In this document: positions 17,763-27,410 of the stretch, in pieces
Numbering within the stretch: the first letter of the stretch is position 1
Layout of the letters: each line of letters begins with the position of its first letter
Assembly: GCF_000760935.2 (NCBI RefSeq)
Contig: NZ_CP049744.1
Coordinates: 5,177,501 to 5,241,500, forward strand
From: Rhodococcoides fascians A25f
Lineage (GTDB): Bacteria; Actinomycetota; Actinomycetes; Mycobacteriales; Mycobacteriaceae
Direction: 5' to 3'
Length of the DNA: 64,000 bases
The notes under the pieces: generated by a model
Told to the model about the DNA's origin: nothing
Databases searched by the model: none
What the model saw: the letters and a program-made list of their open reading frames with translations, nothing else
Made by a program: the position numbers and the translations under genes

Positions 17763-18853
17763 GGGTCTTGTTCGACGGCTACTACTGGTTCGGCGGTCCG
17801 CCCGCCGGCATCGTCATCACACACGAGAAGATCGCAGCGTGGCGACGCGAGTTTCCAGATGACGTGCTCACAGTCGCGCTCCGACGGAGGCCCTCTCCCG
17901 ACGAGGCGTCGGACTTGGAACGACAGGGGTTGCGGTGGATCCGCACGTACCTGCCGACGCAGCCGCTGAAGAACATGGTGGAGCTTTCGCTTCGAGTACG
18001 TCTCGGCCCGTACGACATGGCGTGGGGTTCGAATTATTCTCCGCTGCTGGGAAAATCGGCCGTCTTCGTGCATGACGCACTGTTCCAGTCCAACCCCGAG
18101 TGGTTCACCACGATCGAGCGCATCTACCTCTCCCCCATCATGATCGCCGCACGCGCGGCGAGCGTGTTGTTCGTCAGCAGTGAAACCGAGGCGGCTCGGA
18201 TCGTTCAGCACAACCCGCGCCTGGCACCGACAGCCGTCACCGGCTTCGGCATTTCTCACGCGCTGCTCGACGCGAATCCCGAACCACCTCCGGCTCTCGA
18301 CCTTCGGCCCGGCTCCTTCGTACTGTCCGTCGGGCGGTTGAATACGCGAAAGAATTTAGCGACAACGCTATCCGCCGCTGTCAGTTCGGGAGCGATCTCA
18401 CCGAGCCACCCGTTCGTGGTGGTGGGTCCGGCAAACGGAAAGGCCGACCAGCTCGAGCGCCGAGTACTCGCGGCCATCGACGACGGTTCGATTCGGTACA
18501 GCGGCTTCGTCGAGACCAAACACCTGGCGTGGCTGTATCGCAATACCGCTCTGTTCGTGTACCTCTCGCTGAACGAGGGCTACGGGCTACCCCCGCTCGA
18601 GGCGCTGCGCCTCGGCGCACCCGTGCTGGTGAGCGAACGGCCGATCTTCAGAGAACTGCTCGGTGAATCGGTACGGTACTGCGATCCCACCGACATCGAC
18701 GCAGTGGCGCAGGCCATGAAGCTCAGCCTGTCCGATGGTCGACTCCCACTCGCATCTGACTTCGAGTTTCCGTCGTGGGAGCACATGGTCCACACAATGC
18801 GCGGCGCGATGACCGATACGAAAGGTATGTCACGTCGGCGGTTGACGTCGTGA
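17759..18853 (+). CDS. GT4 family glycosyltransferase
   Basis: 364 aa from ATG 17759 (ATGA overlap with the flippase gene). Donor-domain motifs: FVLSVGRLNTRKNLATTL, IRYSGFVETKHLAWLYRNT, and YLSLNEGYGLPPLEAL followed by GAPVLVSE, a very typical GT4 C-terminal half. The N-terminal half includes a His-Asp (FVHDALF) like WbaZ/mannosyltransferase enzymes. A cytoplasmic repeat-unit transferase; sugar unknown. GTGA overlap with the next gene. Confidence 0.87.
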   Translation: MRVLFDGYYWFGGPPAGIVITHEKIAAWRREFPDDVLTVALRRRPSPDEASDLERQGLRWIRTYLPTQPLKNMVELSLRVRLGPYDMAWGSNYSPLLGKSAVFVHDALFQSNPEWFTTIERIYLSPIMIAARAASVLFVSSETEAARIVQHNPRLAPTAVTGFGISHALLDANPEPPPALDLRPGSFVLSVGRLNTRKNLATTLSAAVSSGAISPSHPFVVVGPANGKADQLERRVLAAIDDGSIRYSGFVETKHLAWLYRNTALFVYLSLNEGYGLPPLEALRLGAPVLVSERPIFRELLGESVRYCDPTDIDAVAQAMKLSLSDGRLPLASDFEFPSWEHMVHTMRGAMTDTKGMSRRRLTS

Positions 18854-19632
18854 CGCGGTGGCGCTTGGCGGCCGCCGTGGTAGTGGTGACGCTGGTAGCC
18901 GCGACGGGGTGCAGCAGTACCTCGGACACTTATCGCCCGGTCACGGCCGCAACGACCGATACCGTTGGGCAGCAACCACTGTCCAATAAGTTGGCCGCAT
19001 CGGACGACCCTGTCGACATTCTGCTCATCGGCGACGGCACCGGTATCTCGCTCGGTAGCTGGGTGTTCCTGACCATGCAGAGCCTGGCGCAGGAGTACGG
19101 CCGACCTGCTGTGATCCACGAGTGGGATGTTCTCGCGGGCGAGGGGTACGTCGACCCGCCGATATCGGTGGCCGATGGCGTCGGCACGCCTATCTCGCTG
19201 TGGAATGCGTCGGTGTCACGCAACGTCGAGTTTCTGACCAACGCTCTTCTCCAGAATCGTCCACCATCCGATGTCGATGTGGTGTTAGTGAGCAACGGTC
19301 TCGACATGGGCCCTCGCACCCTCGCTGCCGAGTCCGTTCCCTTGCTGCGCAGACTTGCCGAGACGTACCCGCAGGCATCTGTGGTCGCGGTACTCCAACC
19401 GGCACCTCGGCAGCCCGAAGAGCTCGGCATGCAGGTGAAGGCCAACGTTCACGATCTGGAGATATCCGCCCGGAAGAACAACTTCCAGGTCATCGACGCG
19501 GCGACGACGGTCGATGGAGCCGAGGGAACTTACGACGGCGAGAGTCGGTACCCGAACCCCGAGGGATACCGCCTTTGGTCCGTCTCCGTCACCGATGCCC
19601 TCATCGCAAACATCAGCGTCCCAGCACCATGA
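18850..19632 (+). CDS. Lipoprotein with degenerate SGNH-type fold
   Basis: 260 aa from GTG 18850 (GTGA overlap). A signal peptide ends in a lipobox (VAATGC, Cys about residue 20), so it should be lipid-anchored outside the membrane. The body resembles its neighbour's SGNH hydrolase layout, but block I reads IGDGTG instead of GDS and block V reads RYPNPEG instead of a DxxHP motif, so both the Ser nucleophile and the catalytic His appear to be missing. It may bind rather than cleave glycans or acyl groups, or use another mechanism. It is coupled to the intact SGNH gene downstream by ATGA. Confidence 0.72.
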   Translation: MTRWRLAAAVVVVTLVAATGCSSTSDTYRPVTAATTDTVGQQPLSNKLAASDDPVDILLIGDGTGISLGSWVFLTMQSLAQEYGRPAVIHEWDVLAGEGYVDPPISVADGVGTPISLWNASVSRNVEFLTNALLQNRPPSDVDVVLVSNGLDMGPRTLAAESVPLLRRLAETYPQASVVAVLQPAPRQPEELGMQVKANVHDLEISARKNNFQVIDAATTVDGAEGTYDGESRYPNPEGYRLWSVSVTDALIANISVPAP

Positions 19633-20324
19633 GGGCGCGGCGGACGGTACTTGTCTATCTCGCGGTCTCGGTGCTGTTCGTGGCGTTCAGCGGAATCGTT
19701 GGTTGGCAGGTCGGCACACGGTCCCAGCCCCAGCAGGCAGAACCGGCACCCCCACCGGCACGTTTCATTCCCGATTCGGTACCGGTGGTTGCTTTTCTGG
19801 GGGACTCCTACAGCAAGGGCATCGGTGCCTCCACCAACGGGAAGCGGTGGACGACGCTGGTCTCGGCAGCGATGGGGTGGTCGGAGCTGAATCTCGCGGA
19901 GGGCGGATCTGGGTACACCACGACCTACCTCGGCCAGAAAACCGACTACAGCATCAAGTTGGATGTGATTGCCGCAGCGCAGCCCGACATCGTCGTTGTG
20001 TCCGGTGGGCGCAATGATTACGAGGCCGGCACCTCCAGCGTCACCGGGGCGGTTGCACTGTCGCTGTTCGAAGCCATCAAGGTGGCCGCTCCGTATGCGG
20101 AGCTGATGGTCACCAGCCCGATCTGGGATTCGACGGAACCACCGGCAGAATTCACAACGTTGATCGACGGAGTCGAGACGGCGGCCGAACGCGCCGATGT
20201 TCGCTACCTCGACATCGATGAACCGTTGGCCGATCATCCGAACATGATCGCCCCCGACGGTCTCCATCCCAACAATGTCGGGCATCGAGAAATCGCCAAA
20301 GTGGTGGTGAACGGGCTCGGATGA
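19629..20324 (+). CDS. Secreted SGNH/GDSL hydrolase
   Basis: 231 aa from ATG 19629. A basic start and one hydrophobic segment (about 7-24) suggest a signal anchor. Catalytic blocks are intact: FLGDSYSKGIG (Ser nucleophile), SGGRNDY (Asn block III) and APDGLHPN (Asp/His pair). Such enzymes are O-acyl esterases or acyltransferases on surface glycans. Last gene of the coupled operon that starts at 12473; probably edits acyl groups on that operon's polymer together with the degenerate lipoprotein. Confidence 0.87.
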   Translation: MRARRTVLVYLAVSVLFVAFSGIVGWQVGTRSQPQQAEPAPPPARFIPDSVPVVAFLGDSYSKGIGASTNGKRWTTLVSAAMGWSELNLAEGGSGYTTTYLGQKTDYSIKLDVIAAAQPDIVVVSGGRNDYEAGTSSVTGAVALSLFEAIKVAAPYAELMVTSPIWDSTEPPAEFTTLIDGVETAAERADVRYLDIDEPLADHPNMIAPDGLHPNNVGHREIAKVVVNGLG

Positions 20325-20390
20325 AAGCGACACCGCCTCAGCTCTAACTCAGCACGCGCGCGAACCGAACCCGTACGGCACAATTGCCGT

Positions 20391-21527
20391 ATGGCGAGTA
20401 ACACGACTGGCAAATCTGCAGCGGGCACGGCGTACCAAATTCCGTCGCTTGACGGAATTAGAGCTATCGCTGTACTCACTGTGTTCATCGGGCACGGGTT
20501 CACGGCACCAAGGATTTGGCCAGGGCACGTCGGGGTGACAATATTCTTCTTCCTTTCCGGCTACCTGATCACGACGCTATTTCGCCGTGAACGGGAAAAG
20601 ACCGCGCAGTTTGCGATCGGCAAATTTTATCTCCGACGGGCACTACGAATCCTCCCACCCGCGTATGTGGCAATCGGCGCAAGCTTGGCCATTGCGGCGA
20701 CAGGTTTGATCCATACATCCGTGCGCCCTTTGGGGACTTATTCTGAGATTTTCATGTTCACGAACTATTATCTCGTGTTCCAGGGCCGTGAAGGTTTGCC
20801 GCCCGAAACCAGCCAGCTTTGGTCGCTAGCTGTGGAGGAACACTACTACCTCATCTTCCCCGCGTTTGTTCTCGCGGCACTCGCACTCAAGCTCTCGATT
20901 CGCAACCTCGGCTGGGTGATTATCGGAATCGCCACCTGTGTCACGTTCTGGAGATTCTACCTTTGGATCACCACCGGAGACTTCTTTCGCCTGTATGTCT
21001 CTACTGACACTCGATTCGACGTACTGCTGTTCGGAAGCGGAATGGCGCTACTGGCGAATCCAGTATTCAGCGACCCGGTTCCGACTTGGTTCCGCCGCAA
21101 TGCTTCACGCGTCATCGCCCCGATAGCACTAGTCATCTTCTCAGCAGTAACGCTTTACCAACCCTACTGGTTTCGCCTCGTCTGGGCGGATTTGATACTC
21201 GTAGCCTGCATGGCACCACTGTTCTGGACCGCGATCGAACGCCCAGATGGGCCAATCACGTCATGGCTAAACAACAAATGGATTAAAAAGCTCGGCGTGC
21301 TCTCGTTCTCGATCTACCTCTTCCACCGACTGCTTCTCGCCCTGATCGGCGACGCGATATCATTTGGACCAATCGCAGACTTACTGTCACTTTTCGCGAC
21401 CATTGCAGTGGCCCAGGTCGTCTTCTTGACTGTCGAAAAACCCTGCGGAAGGCTTCGGAAGCGGCTAGAAGGAAAATCACGGCTAACGGATTCGCGCAAC
21501 AAGGGGACACATATCGATTCTGAATGA
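20391..21527 (+). CDS. Acyltransferase family 3 membrane protein
   Basis: 378 aa. AT3 motifs: PSLDGIRAIAVLTVFIGHG (conserved His), FFLSGYLITTLFRRE, FYLRRALRILPP and WSLAVEEHYYL; about ten membrane helices; no SGNH extension. CACAAT at about 20379-20384 lies 6 nt before ATG 20391, so a leaderless transcript is likely; a small inverted repeat (CGGCA/TGCCG) spans this -10. It transfers an acyl group from a cytoplasmic donor to an extracellular sugar. Base composition falls from about this gene onward, so it may mark the left end of the transferred cassette. Confidence 0.87.
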   Translation: MASNTTGKSAAGTAYQIPSLDGIRAIAVLTVFIGHGFTAPRIWPGHVGVTIFFFLSGYLITTLFRREREKTAQFAIGKFYLRRALRILPPAYVAIGASLAIAATGLIHTSVRPLGTYSEIFMFTNYYLVFQGREGLPPETSQLWSLAVEEHYYLIFPAFVLAALALKLSIRNLGWVIIGIATCVTFWRFYLWITTGDFFRLYVSTDTRFDVLLFGSGMALLANPVFSDPVPTWFRRNASRVIAPIALVIFSAVTLYQPYWFRLVWADLILVACMAPLFWTAIERPDGPITSWLNNKWIKKLGVLSFSIYLFHRLLLALIGDAISFGPIADLLSLFATIAVAQVVFLTVEKPCGRLRKRLEGKSRLTDSRNKGTHIDSE

Positions 21528-21696
21528 ACGGACGGGCCCCAACCGTTCCGCTGCACTCGGGTTAGACAAATACCTGGGCTTCGGTCTTGAACGGGGATAC
21601 ACACACTCCAGGAATCCAGAGATATCGAGCAGTCAAAAGCCAACAGTAATCCAGGAAGGCAAAAAGCTCTAAATCAGATACACCAGCCAGAGAAAA

Positions 21697-22500
21697 TCAA
21701 AGCACACGCCTGCGAAGAACGCGCGTATTTGCTAACATCACGTTCGATTCAGTCGTTGAATTTGACCGGTAAATGCCTTGTTTCAGATAAGCCTGTTCCC
21801 CAACGTAAAGCGTTGGGACATCGACCAAGGTCACAAGCTTCTCGCCCGACTCGAACACGGCCACCGACCCCTTCGACTCAGACCACAGAACGTCAACGGC
21901 AAAACGGTACCATTTGCGACTCGCGAAATCAGCAATTCGAACGCGAGTTTCCTGCACAGATGCACAGCGCCCTCCGCCTGCGTCGCCACCACGCACTTCG
22001 AGGTAAATGCCATAGCCCAGCGAAGGCGACTTCGATATCTTCAGAGCGATGTTTGGCGAGCACTTACTGGACCCGGTCTGATGCCACTGTGTAAATGTCA
22101 ACCAACCAACCGATGGCTTGAGCTCGAGCTCATCGGGAAAGTAGCTCCACCAGTCGTACTCTCTTAACTCACCCTCACTCCCGCCTGTCAAGTCCGCTGA
22201 CAACGCCAACTCAGCACGCTCGGTATTCTGAGAATTTGTATGGTCACCAGACTCGACCTTAACGACACCAAGACCCGGCCAAGCCGACCCTCCCAGCGAC
22301 CGCACCCCAACTCTAGATTCGTCAACCGCCTGCAAACTAGACCACTGACTCAGATCCCCAGTCGAGAAATCGCCATGCCACACCAGATCACTTTTTTGAT
22401 AAACACTATCCGTCATCAACGGGCCACCGTTAAGGACAACGACAAGCATCACTACAAGGATCAATACTCTATCGCGCATGGACCGTCCGACAATGCACAT
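21697..22500 (-). CDS. Secreted polysaccharide lyase (heparin-lyase-I-like fold family)
   Basis: 267 aa from ATG 22500, with AGGTGA overlapping the flippase stop upstream; ATG 22479 is an alternative. A hydrophobic segment near residues 12-25 suggests secretion. The body has the jelly-roll lyase pattern: NTERAEL, EYDWWSYFPDE, TQWHQTG and the late AYLKQGIYRS, resembling the polysaccharide-lyase family that includes PL14/PL20-type enzymes. Such enzymes beta-eliminate uronate-containing glycans, consistent with ugd in the same locus. It is the last gene of the low-GC operon and may trim or release the polymer made by it. Confidence 0.7.
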   Translation of the reverse strand: MCIVGRSMRDRVLILVVMLVVVLNGGPLMTDSVYQKSDLVWHGDFSTGDLSQWSSLQAVDESRVGVRSLGGSAWPGLGVVKVESGDHTNSQNTERAELALSADLTGGSEGELREYDWWSYFPDELELKPSVGWLTFTQWHQTGSSKCSPNIALKISKSPSLGYGIYLEVRGGDAGGGRCASVQETRVRIADFASRKWYRFAVDVLWSESKGSVAVFESGEKLVTLVDVPTLYVGEQAYLKQGIYRSNSTTESNVMLANTRVLRRRVL

Positions 22501-22510
22501 AAAGAATCAC

Positions 22511-24019
22511 CTACTTCCCCATCGACTTCTTAACGAAAGTCAATAGCAACCATAAGTCGCGACGCACCGAAACCACTAACAACGCCAGAAGACCCACGTA
22601 TGAACAACCAGCTCCGAAAGCGATAATGATCTCCAAGAAATCACCGAAAGACAGGGCGGACACGACAAGCAAAGACAACAATCCAATTGGCATTGCAACG
22701 AGCAGAAGCGAACGACAAGCGTCGAGGAACAGCGGCTTGACGCTCGTGTTCGTCATCCGTCCCGCGAAGAAGAGCAGTAGGATCCAGAAAACGAAATACG
22801 CGATCGAATGAGCGACGGCGACACCCATAATTCCCCAAGCAGTCCCAGCAATTAGAGCGACCACGATCAACGGCTGGGTCCACAAATAGAGGCGAAATTG
22901 CGAACCAGTCTTGCCCTTGGATACAAACATCCAGTAGCCTACCTGACTCACGGAGCGAAAGGCCCCACCGATTGCCAAAACAGCCAGGACAGGGGTTACC
23001 TCGGTCCATTGACTACCAAATACGATTCGAACAACGGGTTCAGCAACGCCGGCCACGAACGCAAACACCGTCGCGGTGAAGTAACAAGCGAGTAACTGAG
23101 CCCTCCGGATAACCGAATCATATCGCTGGCGGTCGTCTTGAATTCTCGACAAAATAGGAACCGCGACCCGGCTCACTGGGACATTAATCTGCTGAAGTGG
23201 CAGCAGCAGCAACTGATAGGCTCTGCTGTACAAGCCAAGTTGCGCAGAACCAGCCGTAATACCTATAGCGACATTATCGGCGTTCTGCGCAAAATAGGAC
23301 ATCACACGAGTACCTACCAGGCCTCCCCCAAATCTTACAAAACCAACGATCGATACTTCTCGGCATGGCAATCCGGGGCGCCATCTACAAAGCAATACGG
23401 CAATCAACAACGAAAAAGCTGACGCGACAATTTGCTGAATCACCAGAGACCAGTACGACGCACCTGAAAACGCAGCTACTACCGCAACGGCCAAACCAAC
23501 AATCTGAGGTAAAAGATCTATGATTGCCAACCGGACGAACTTCATCGACCTGTTGACCTCAGCGATAAACTGCGCCGCCATGCCGTTCAGGAAAAAAATT
23601 ACAGATAGAGCTAGGCAGATCGGCCCCAATCGGCCATCACCATAAATCGCAGCTATCGGCCAACTAAGAAGCATAACCAATCCGGCGCAACAGATTCCTA
23701 TTGATGAATTTGCCCAGAATAGATTTGTCCGTTCGCGATCAGTCAAGGAACGAGCCTGTACAGCCGCGGTCGAGAGACCAAAGTCTCTAAGAATTTCCGC
23801 AATTCCGATAACAGCAGTCACCATTGCAACCAAACCAAACGCGTCCGGCTCTAACAGGCGCGCCAAAATTGGGATTGAACCGAACTGGACCAAAAATTTG
23901 ATCGCTTGTCCGGCCAATGTAGCGCTGGCGCCGCGAGCGGCCACGCCGCCATAACCAGCCTTCAGGTCACGATTGCCTGATCCGGCTACTATCGAGTCAT
24001 CGTCCCGCGACGCAGTCAC
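22511..24019 (-). CDS. Wzx flippase (WzxC-like, MOP superfamily)
   Basis: 502 aa from GTG 24019. The N-terminal region (ASATLAGQAIKFLVQFGSIPILARLLEPDAFGLVAMV) and DFGLSTAAVQ are hallmark sequences of lipopolysaccharide/teichuronic-type flippases; about 12-14 helices follow. It moves lipid-linked repeat units across the membrane. It shares one base with the stop of the pyruvyltransferase gene and is followed 10 bp later by the lyase, so all three are one operon. Lower G+C than the flanking genes. Confidence 0.92.
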   Translation of the reverse strand: MTASRDDDSIVAGSGNRDLKAGYGGVAARGASATLAGQAIKFLVQFGSIPILARLLEPDAFGLVAMVTAVIGIAEILRDFGLSTAAVQARSLTDRERTNLFWANSSIGICCAGLVMLLSWPIAAIYGDGRLGPICLALSVIFFLNGMAAQFIAEVNRSMKFVRLAIIDLLPQIVGLAVAVVAAFSGASYWSLVIQQIVASAFSLLIAVLLCRWRPGLPCREVSIVGFVRFGGGLVGTRVMSYFAQNADNVAIGITAGSAQLGLYSRAYQLLLLPLQQINVPVSRVAVPILSRIQDDRQRYDSVIRRAQLLACYFTATVFAFVAGVAEPVVRIVFGSQWTEVTPVLAVLAIGGAFRSVSQVGYWMFVSKGKTGSQFRLYLWTQPLIVVALIAGTAWGIMGVAVAHSIAYFVFWILLLFFAGRMTNTSVKPLFLDACRSLLLVAMPIGLLSLLVVSALSFGDFLEIIIAFGAGCSYVGLLALLVVSVRRDLWLLLTFVKKSMGK

Positions 24020-25116
24020 TAGTACGCACTCAAGTATTCAAGGAGCAACAGCTCGTTCTGAATAACGGAGGCCTCAGCCCCTGCCTTCGCGGTCTCGGCT
24101 ATCAGCCCTACACTTTGAGCCGCTGAAGATAAAAGTGACGAAATTTCGGCCGAACCCATTACCGAAGTGTCGACTACCATCTCAGCTAATCCGCCGGGCG
24201 CTAAGCTCCTTCCGACCTTTACATCTTCATGGTGCAGAGCCATTAGCGGAAACGCACCTTCACTCCAGCCAATTAAAAGAACATGCAAACGATCACTGAG
24301 GACGTACCTCGAATTACCATAAACTTCACGGACCACAGCTTCCTGGGTCACATGGTCAACCCCCGACCAAGGAACAAGGGTCGCGTCGAGTCGAGCAGCG
24401 ACTACCGCCGATATCGCATTGTCGCGTTCTACTTGCACGGGCACTTGAATTGACAGGCGCCGGTCTTTAGCGAACGTTGCCACCGCCTGGAACCAAGCCG
24501 CAGACGGTAGCGGTCGATCGTATCTAAGTGAAACTGACAGCAATGTGCGCTGCACTTCACGAGATGGGGACGCATGATCATCAAACGCCCAATCAGGTCC
24601 TACGTGCCCGAACCCAAAGAATGATTGCGTCTCTTCATCACGCCAGATTGATAAGTCGTTCAATCGAGCACACCGACGCAGAATCGCCATCCATGGCCCG
24701 TTGGTTGAACGAATACCCGCACCAACACGGCATAGACGGCCTCCACGCACAGAGGAAACTACTCGAAATAGAACTAGACTTAGTGACCTCTTTGCTGTGT
24801 GCCAATTTCCATTTATCTCGCCAGCGTTGTCTAATACTACGCATCTGCGCCCTATGCACGTCCTAAGAAGGGCAATATACCATCGCCTATAGCTCCGATA
24901 TACTGTCTTCGGGCAAAGACCCAAACCTAGAATGTAGCCGTCGCTGGCATCGCCGACGAAAACGTGTAAAGCCGGTCCGTGATCGAGCTTGTCAAGCATC
25001 CTCCGTCTGAGTACGACGTCCCCAATATTGTCGTCTTGACCAGACGCGATGACAAAGACCGAAGGCCTTCTACCAGAATCTCGCACCTTGCCACGCTTTC
25101 CTAGTCGTTTCGTCAT
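24019..25116 (-). CDS. Polysaccharide pyruvyltransferase family protein
   Basis: 365 aa. Motifs of the family: DNIGDVVLRRRML near residue 29, VLDNAGEING, SVSLRYDRP near 195 and the signature SDRLHVLLIGW near 275. These enzymes move pyruvate from PEP to make ketal groups on sugars, adding negative charge to the polymer. ATG 25116 follows GGAAC. Some members of the fold transfer other groups, so the acceptor is unknown. Middle gene of the low-GC operon between the GT2 and the flippase genes. Confidence 0.82.
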   Translation of the reverse strand: MTKRLGKRGKVRDSGRRPSVFVIASGQDDNIGDVVLRRRMLDKLDHGPALHVFVGDASDGYILGLGLCPKTVYRSYRRWYIALLRTCIGRRCVVLDNAGEINGNWHTAKRSLSLVLFRVVSSVRGGRLCRVGAGIRSTNGPWMAILRRCARLNDLSIWRDEETQSFFGFGHVGPDWAFDDHASPSREVQRTLLSVSLRYDRPLPSAAWFQAVATFAKDRRLSIQVPVQVERDNAISAVVAARLDATLVPWSGVDHVTQEAVVREVYGNSRYVLSDRLHVLLIGWSEGAFPLMALHHEDVKVGRSLAPGGLAEMVVDTSVMGSAEISSLLSSAAQSVGLIAETAKAGAEASVIQNELLLLEYLSAY

Positions 25117-25155
25117 TTCAGTTCCGTCTGCCTATTCCATAAAACCGGATTAATT

Positions 25156-26010
25156 CTAAAAATTGAGGATGCCAACTCGGCCAAGGCCCTGTCGTAGAAT
25201 TTCTGGCGGCGATGTCAATCTAAGCAGTAAATACGTCAGCTTAAGTCGCTCGTAACCCGTTGCAGACCTTCGTTCGCAACTGACAATCTGGCGCTGCAAG
25301 AACCGACGTTGATCTCGGGACAGGTCGACGTCCCATTTTTCACGATATAGTCGGAGGCCGCGAGCACGGCGCGAATCCCACTGGGTCAACTTCGGGCCGT
25401 CATGCTGGCGATAAACTACGGTTCGATCTCGAGTAACGCTATAGTTGCCTAGTTCTTGCAGTAACCGAACCAGCAGATCCTTGTCATTGGACACCGGCAG
25501 TCCCTGATCGAATCCATCAATCGACCGAAACGTATTTGCGCTCACGACAAAGTTGCTCCCCGTCATGCCCGGATTTTTGGCCAACACGTCACTTGCGATC
25601 AGACCGGACTGCATATGAGGGCCGTTCACGAAGTCCTCACCAGCGAGATGGACAAGTCCACCGATGCATAACTGACTTCCATCGGACGTCATTGTCGAGA
25701 TGGCACTTTCCAAATGATACGGAAGCCAGAAATCGTCGTCATCCAAAAATGCCAGTAGCTCCCCCTTCGCGACTGATGCACCAAAATTGCGAGAAGAAGA
25801 CGCACCAAATGGTCCAGTCCTCTTCCTTAGATATCGGATATCGGTCTGACTCTGCTTCGCGATCGAAGCTACAAGCTCCTCCGCTGATTGGTCACCGTCG
25901 TCGACCACCACGATCTCCAAAGGCCGCCACGTCTGCCCTATAGCGGACCATATTGCAAGCTGAAGTAGCTCAAGCCTGTCATGCGTCGGAATGACACAAG
26001 ATACTTTCAT
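25156..26010 (-). CDS. GT2 family glycosyltransferase
   Basis: 284 aa from ATG 26010, whose ATGA overlaps the polymerase stop; the frame is open further upstream but inside the polymerase gene. GT-A motifs: VSCVIPTHDRLELLQLAI, IVVVDDGDQS, FGASSSRNFGA and LLAFLDDDDFWLP with the metal-binding DDD. Later SNDKDLLVRLL supplies the probable catalytic acid. An inverting transferase that adds one sugar of the repeat on the cytoplasmic face. Member of the low-GC operon. Confidence 0.88.
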   Translation of the reverse strand: MKVSCVIPTHDRLELLQLAIWSAIGQTWRPLEIVVVDDGDQSAEELVASIAKQSQTDIRYLRKRTGPFGASSSRNFGASVAKGELLAFLDDDDFWLPYHLESAISTMTSDGSQLCIGGLVHLAGEDFVNGPHMQSGLIASDVLAKNPGMTGSNFVVSANTFRSIDGFDQGLPVSNDKDLLVRLLQELGNYSVTRDRTVVYRQHDGPKLTQWDSRRARGLRLYREKWDVDLSRDQRRFLQRQIVSCERRSATGYERLKLTYLLLRLTSPPEILRQGLGRVGILNF

Positions 26011-27368
26011 TTCTTTACCACCCCAACGAAACTTGCCGATCTTTGGTGGCCGAACGGCCCGGGTGACGAGTCGCACAATACGGCGTCTTTGGCCCCGATT
26101 GGGCTCAAGTCTCGAACTTGCCAAGCAATAACTACGATATACATCATCGGAACGTAAGCTAGGGTGTTCGCTACAGTGGCATTCACCAGCACCAGCGATG
26201 ACAACGCAATGTGAAACGGCATGGAGGATTTAGCAACTGGAGACCGGAGAATAAGCCAAGCAAGCAAGACCAAAACCACGAATCCAACCAGCCCGACTTC
26301 AACGAGGAACCGTACATACTCGCTATGGGGCTGTTTGCCCAACGGTTGTATAGCCCGAGATGTCGAACCAAATCCCCACCCAAATAACGGCCTATCTTGC
26401 CAAATTTCAAGCAGTCGACTCCAATTCGAAAGCCGCCAATTCAGACTGTTGGTCTGCTCGCCTGCCGACGCAACCCTGACTCCGCTGTCGTCGATCTCGC
26501 TAAATCGTTTGATGTAGCTGGAGTTCGACGCGAGTAGCACCAGCGCACCTAAGACTCCCAGAGATAGCACTACCCGCGTTCCGAACGTAATTCTTTGCCT
26601 ATAACCTAAAAGCAAAACTGCTATCCCGACACATCCAGTTATGGCACCGCCGAGGCTTACATTAAGAACCATGGCTGCAACAGATGAGATGCAACCCGCG
26701 GCAAACAGCTTTTGTTTGGTCATAAGAAACGCGTATAGCGACACCACTGCGACGACTGCGAACATGCCCGCAGCGGCGTTCTTATTCGCGAATGTTCCAA
26801 AAGCGCCTCCGGCAGCGTTATAAAATTCCGGCGTCTTTGTTATCTCGCCGAAAAACACAAAAGTTGCTGCAGGAAATGACGCTAGCACGAGTGCTTGAGC
26901 AACCTTCAAGTCGCCAACATCCCTACGCACCACCACGGCCAAACATGCCATCCCAACAATTGAAACAAGTCTGGTGTACTCGTTTAGTATGCTGGAAGTA
27001 CCATCGACAAGCCATAACGCGTAGATCGATGACAACAAGGCACCAATAGGTACCCAGAGTACAATCTGACCTACAACGAATCTTCTTAAGACAAAATACC
27101 CAACCGCATATCCAATGACGAACAACGCGATCAAAAGGTTGACTCCAAAGCTCACTGAACCTGGCAGCATTTTACTGTCAGACAGCGTTCGCGTCACCAC
27201 GAGCACCGCCAGAACCACGAGGGGAGACGCCGTCAGGAAGAGAGCCGCGGTAGCAATAACCGCCACTGCTGCAAGAACCCGTATATCTATCGCGGTTGCG
27301 GCACCGAGTGCGGCGACAGTTAGCCCGACGACTGTAAACACGGCCACCTGTTTGGTCCTGCCGTCCAT
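26007..27368 (-). CDS. Wzy-like O-antigen polymerase/ligase family membrane protein
   Basis: 453 aa from ATG 27368 with AGAGG upstream. About ten to twelve helices. The central FGTFANKNAAAGMFAV and the long outer loop with NWRLSNWSRLLEIW and FGWGFGS, then PHSEYVRFLVEVGLVG, are the standard Wzy_C/O-antigen ligase signatures. It should polymerise repeats exported by the flippase at 22511-24019. Lower G+C than flanks. ATGA overlap with the GT2 gene. Confidence 0.9.
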   Translation of the reverse strand: MDGRTKQVAVFTVVGLTVAALGAATAIDIRVLAAVAVIATAALFLTASPLVVLAVLVVTRTLSDSKMLPGSVSFGVNLLIALFVIGYAVGYFVLRRFVVGQIVLWVPIGALLSSIYALWLVDGTSSILNEYTRLVSIVGMACLAVVVRRDVGDLKVAQALVLASFPAATFVFFGEITKTPEFYNAAGGAFGTFANKNAAAGMFAVVAVVSLYAFLMTKQKLFAAGCISSVAAMVLNVSLGGAITGCVGIAVLLLGYRQRITFGTRVVLSLGVLGALVLLASNSSYIKRFSEIDDSGVRVASAGEQTNSLNWRLSNWSRLLEIWQDRPLFGWGFGSTSRAIQPLGKQPHSEYVRFLVEVGLVGFVVLVLLAWLILRSPVAKSSMPFHIALSSLVLVNATVANTLAYVPMMYIVVIAWQVRDLSPIGAKDAVLCDSSPGPFGHQRSASFVGVVKK

Positions 27369-27410
27369 AGACTTACCTCTCAGTAGCGCGTGCCGGACAC
27401 AAAGCTACAC

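Noticed and set aside
21526..21548. GAACGG/CCGTTC hairpin after the AT3 gene as terminator
   Set aside because: Only a 6-bp stem with an 11-nt loop that overlaps the stop codon and no T-run; too weak to list.
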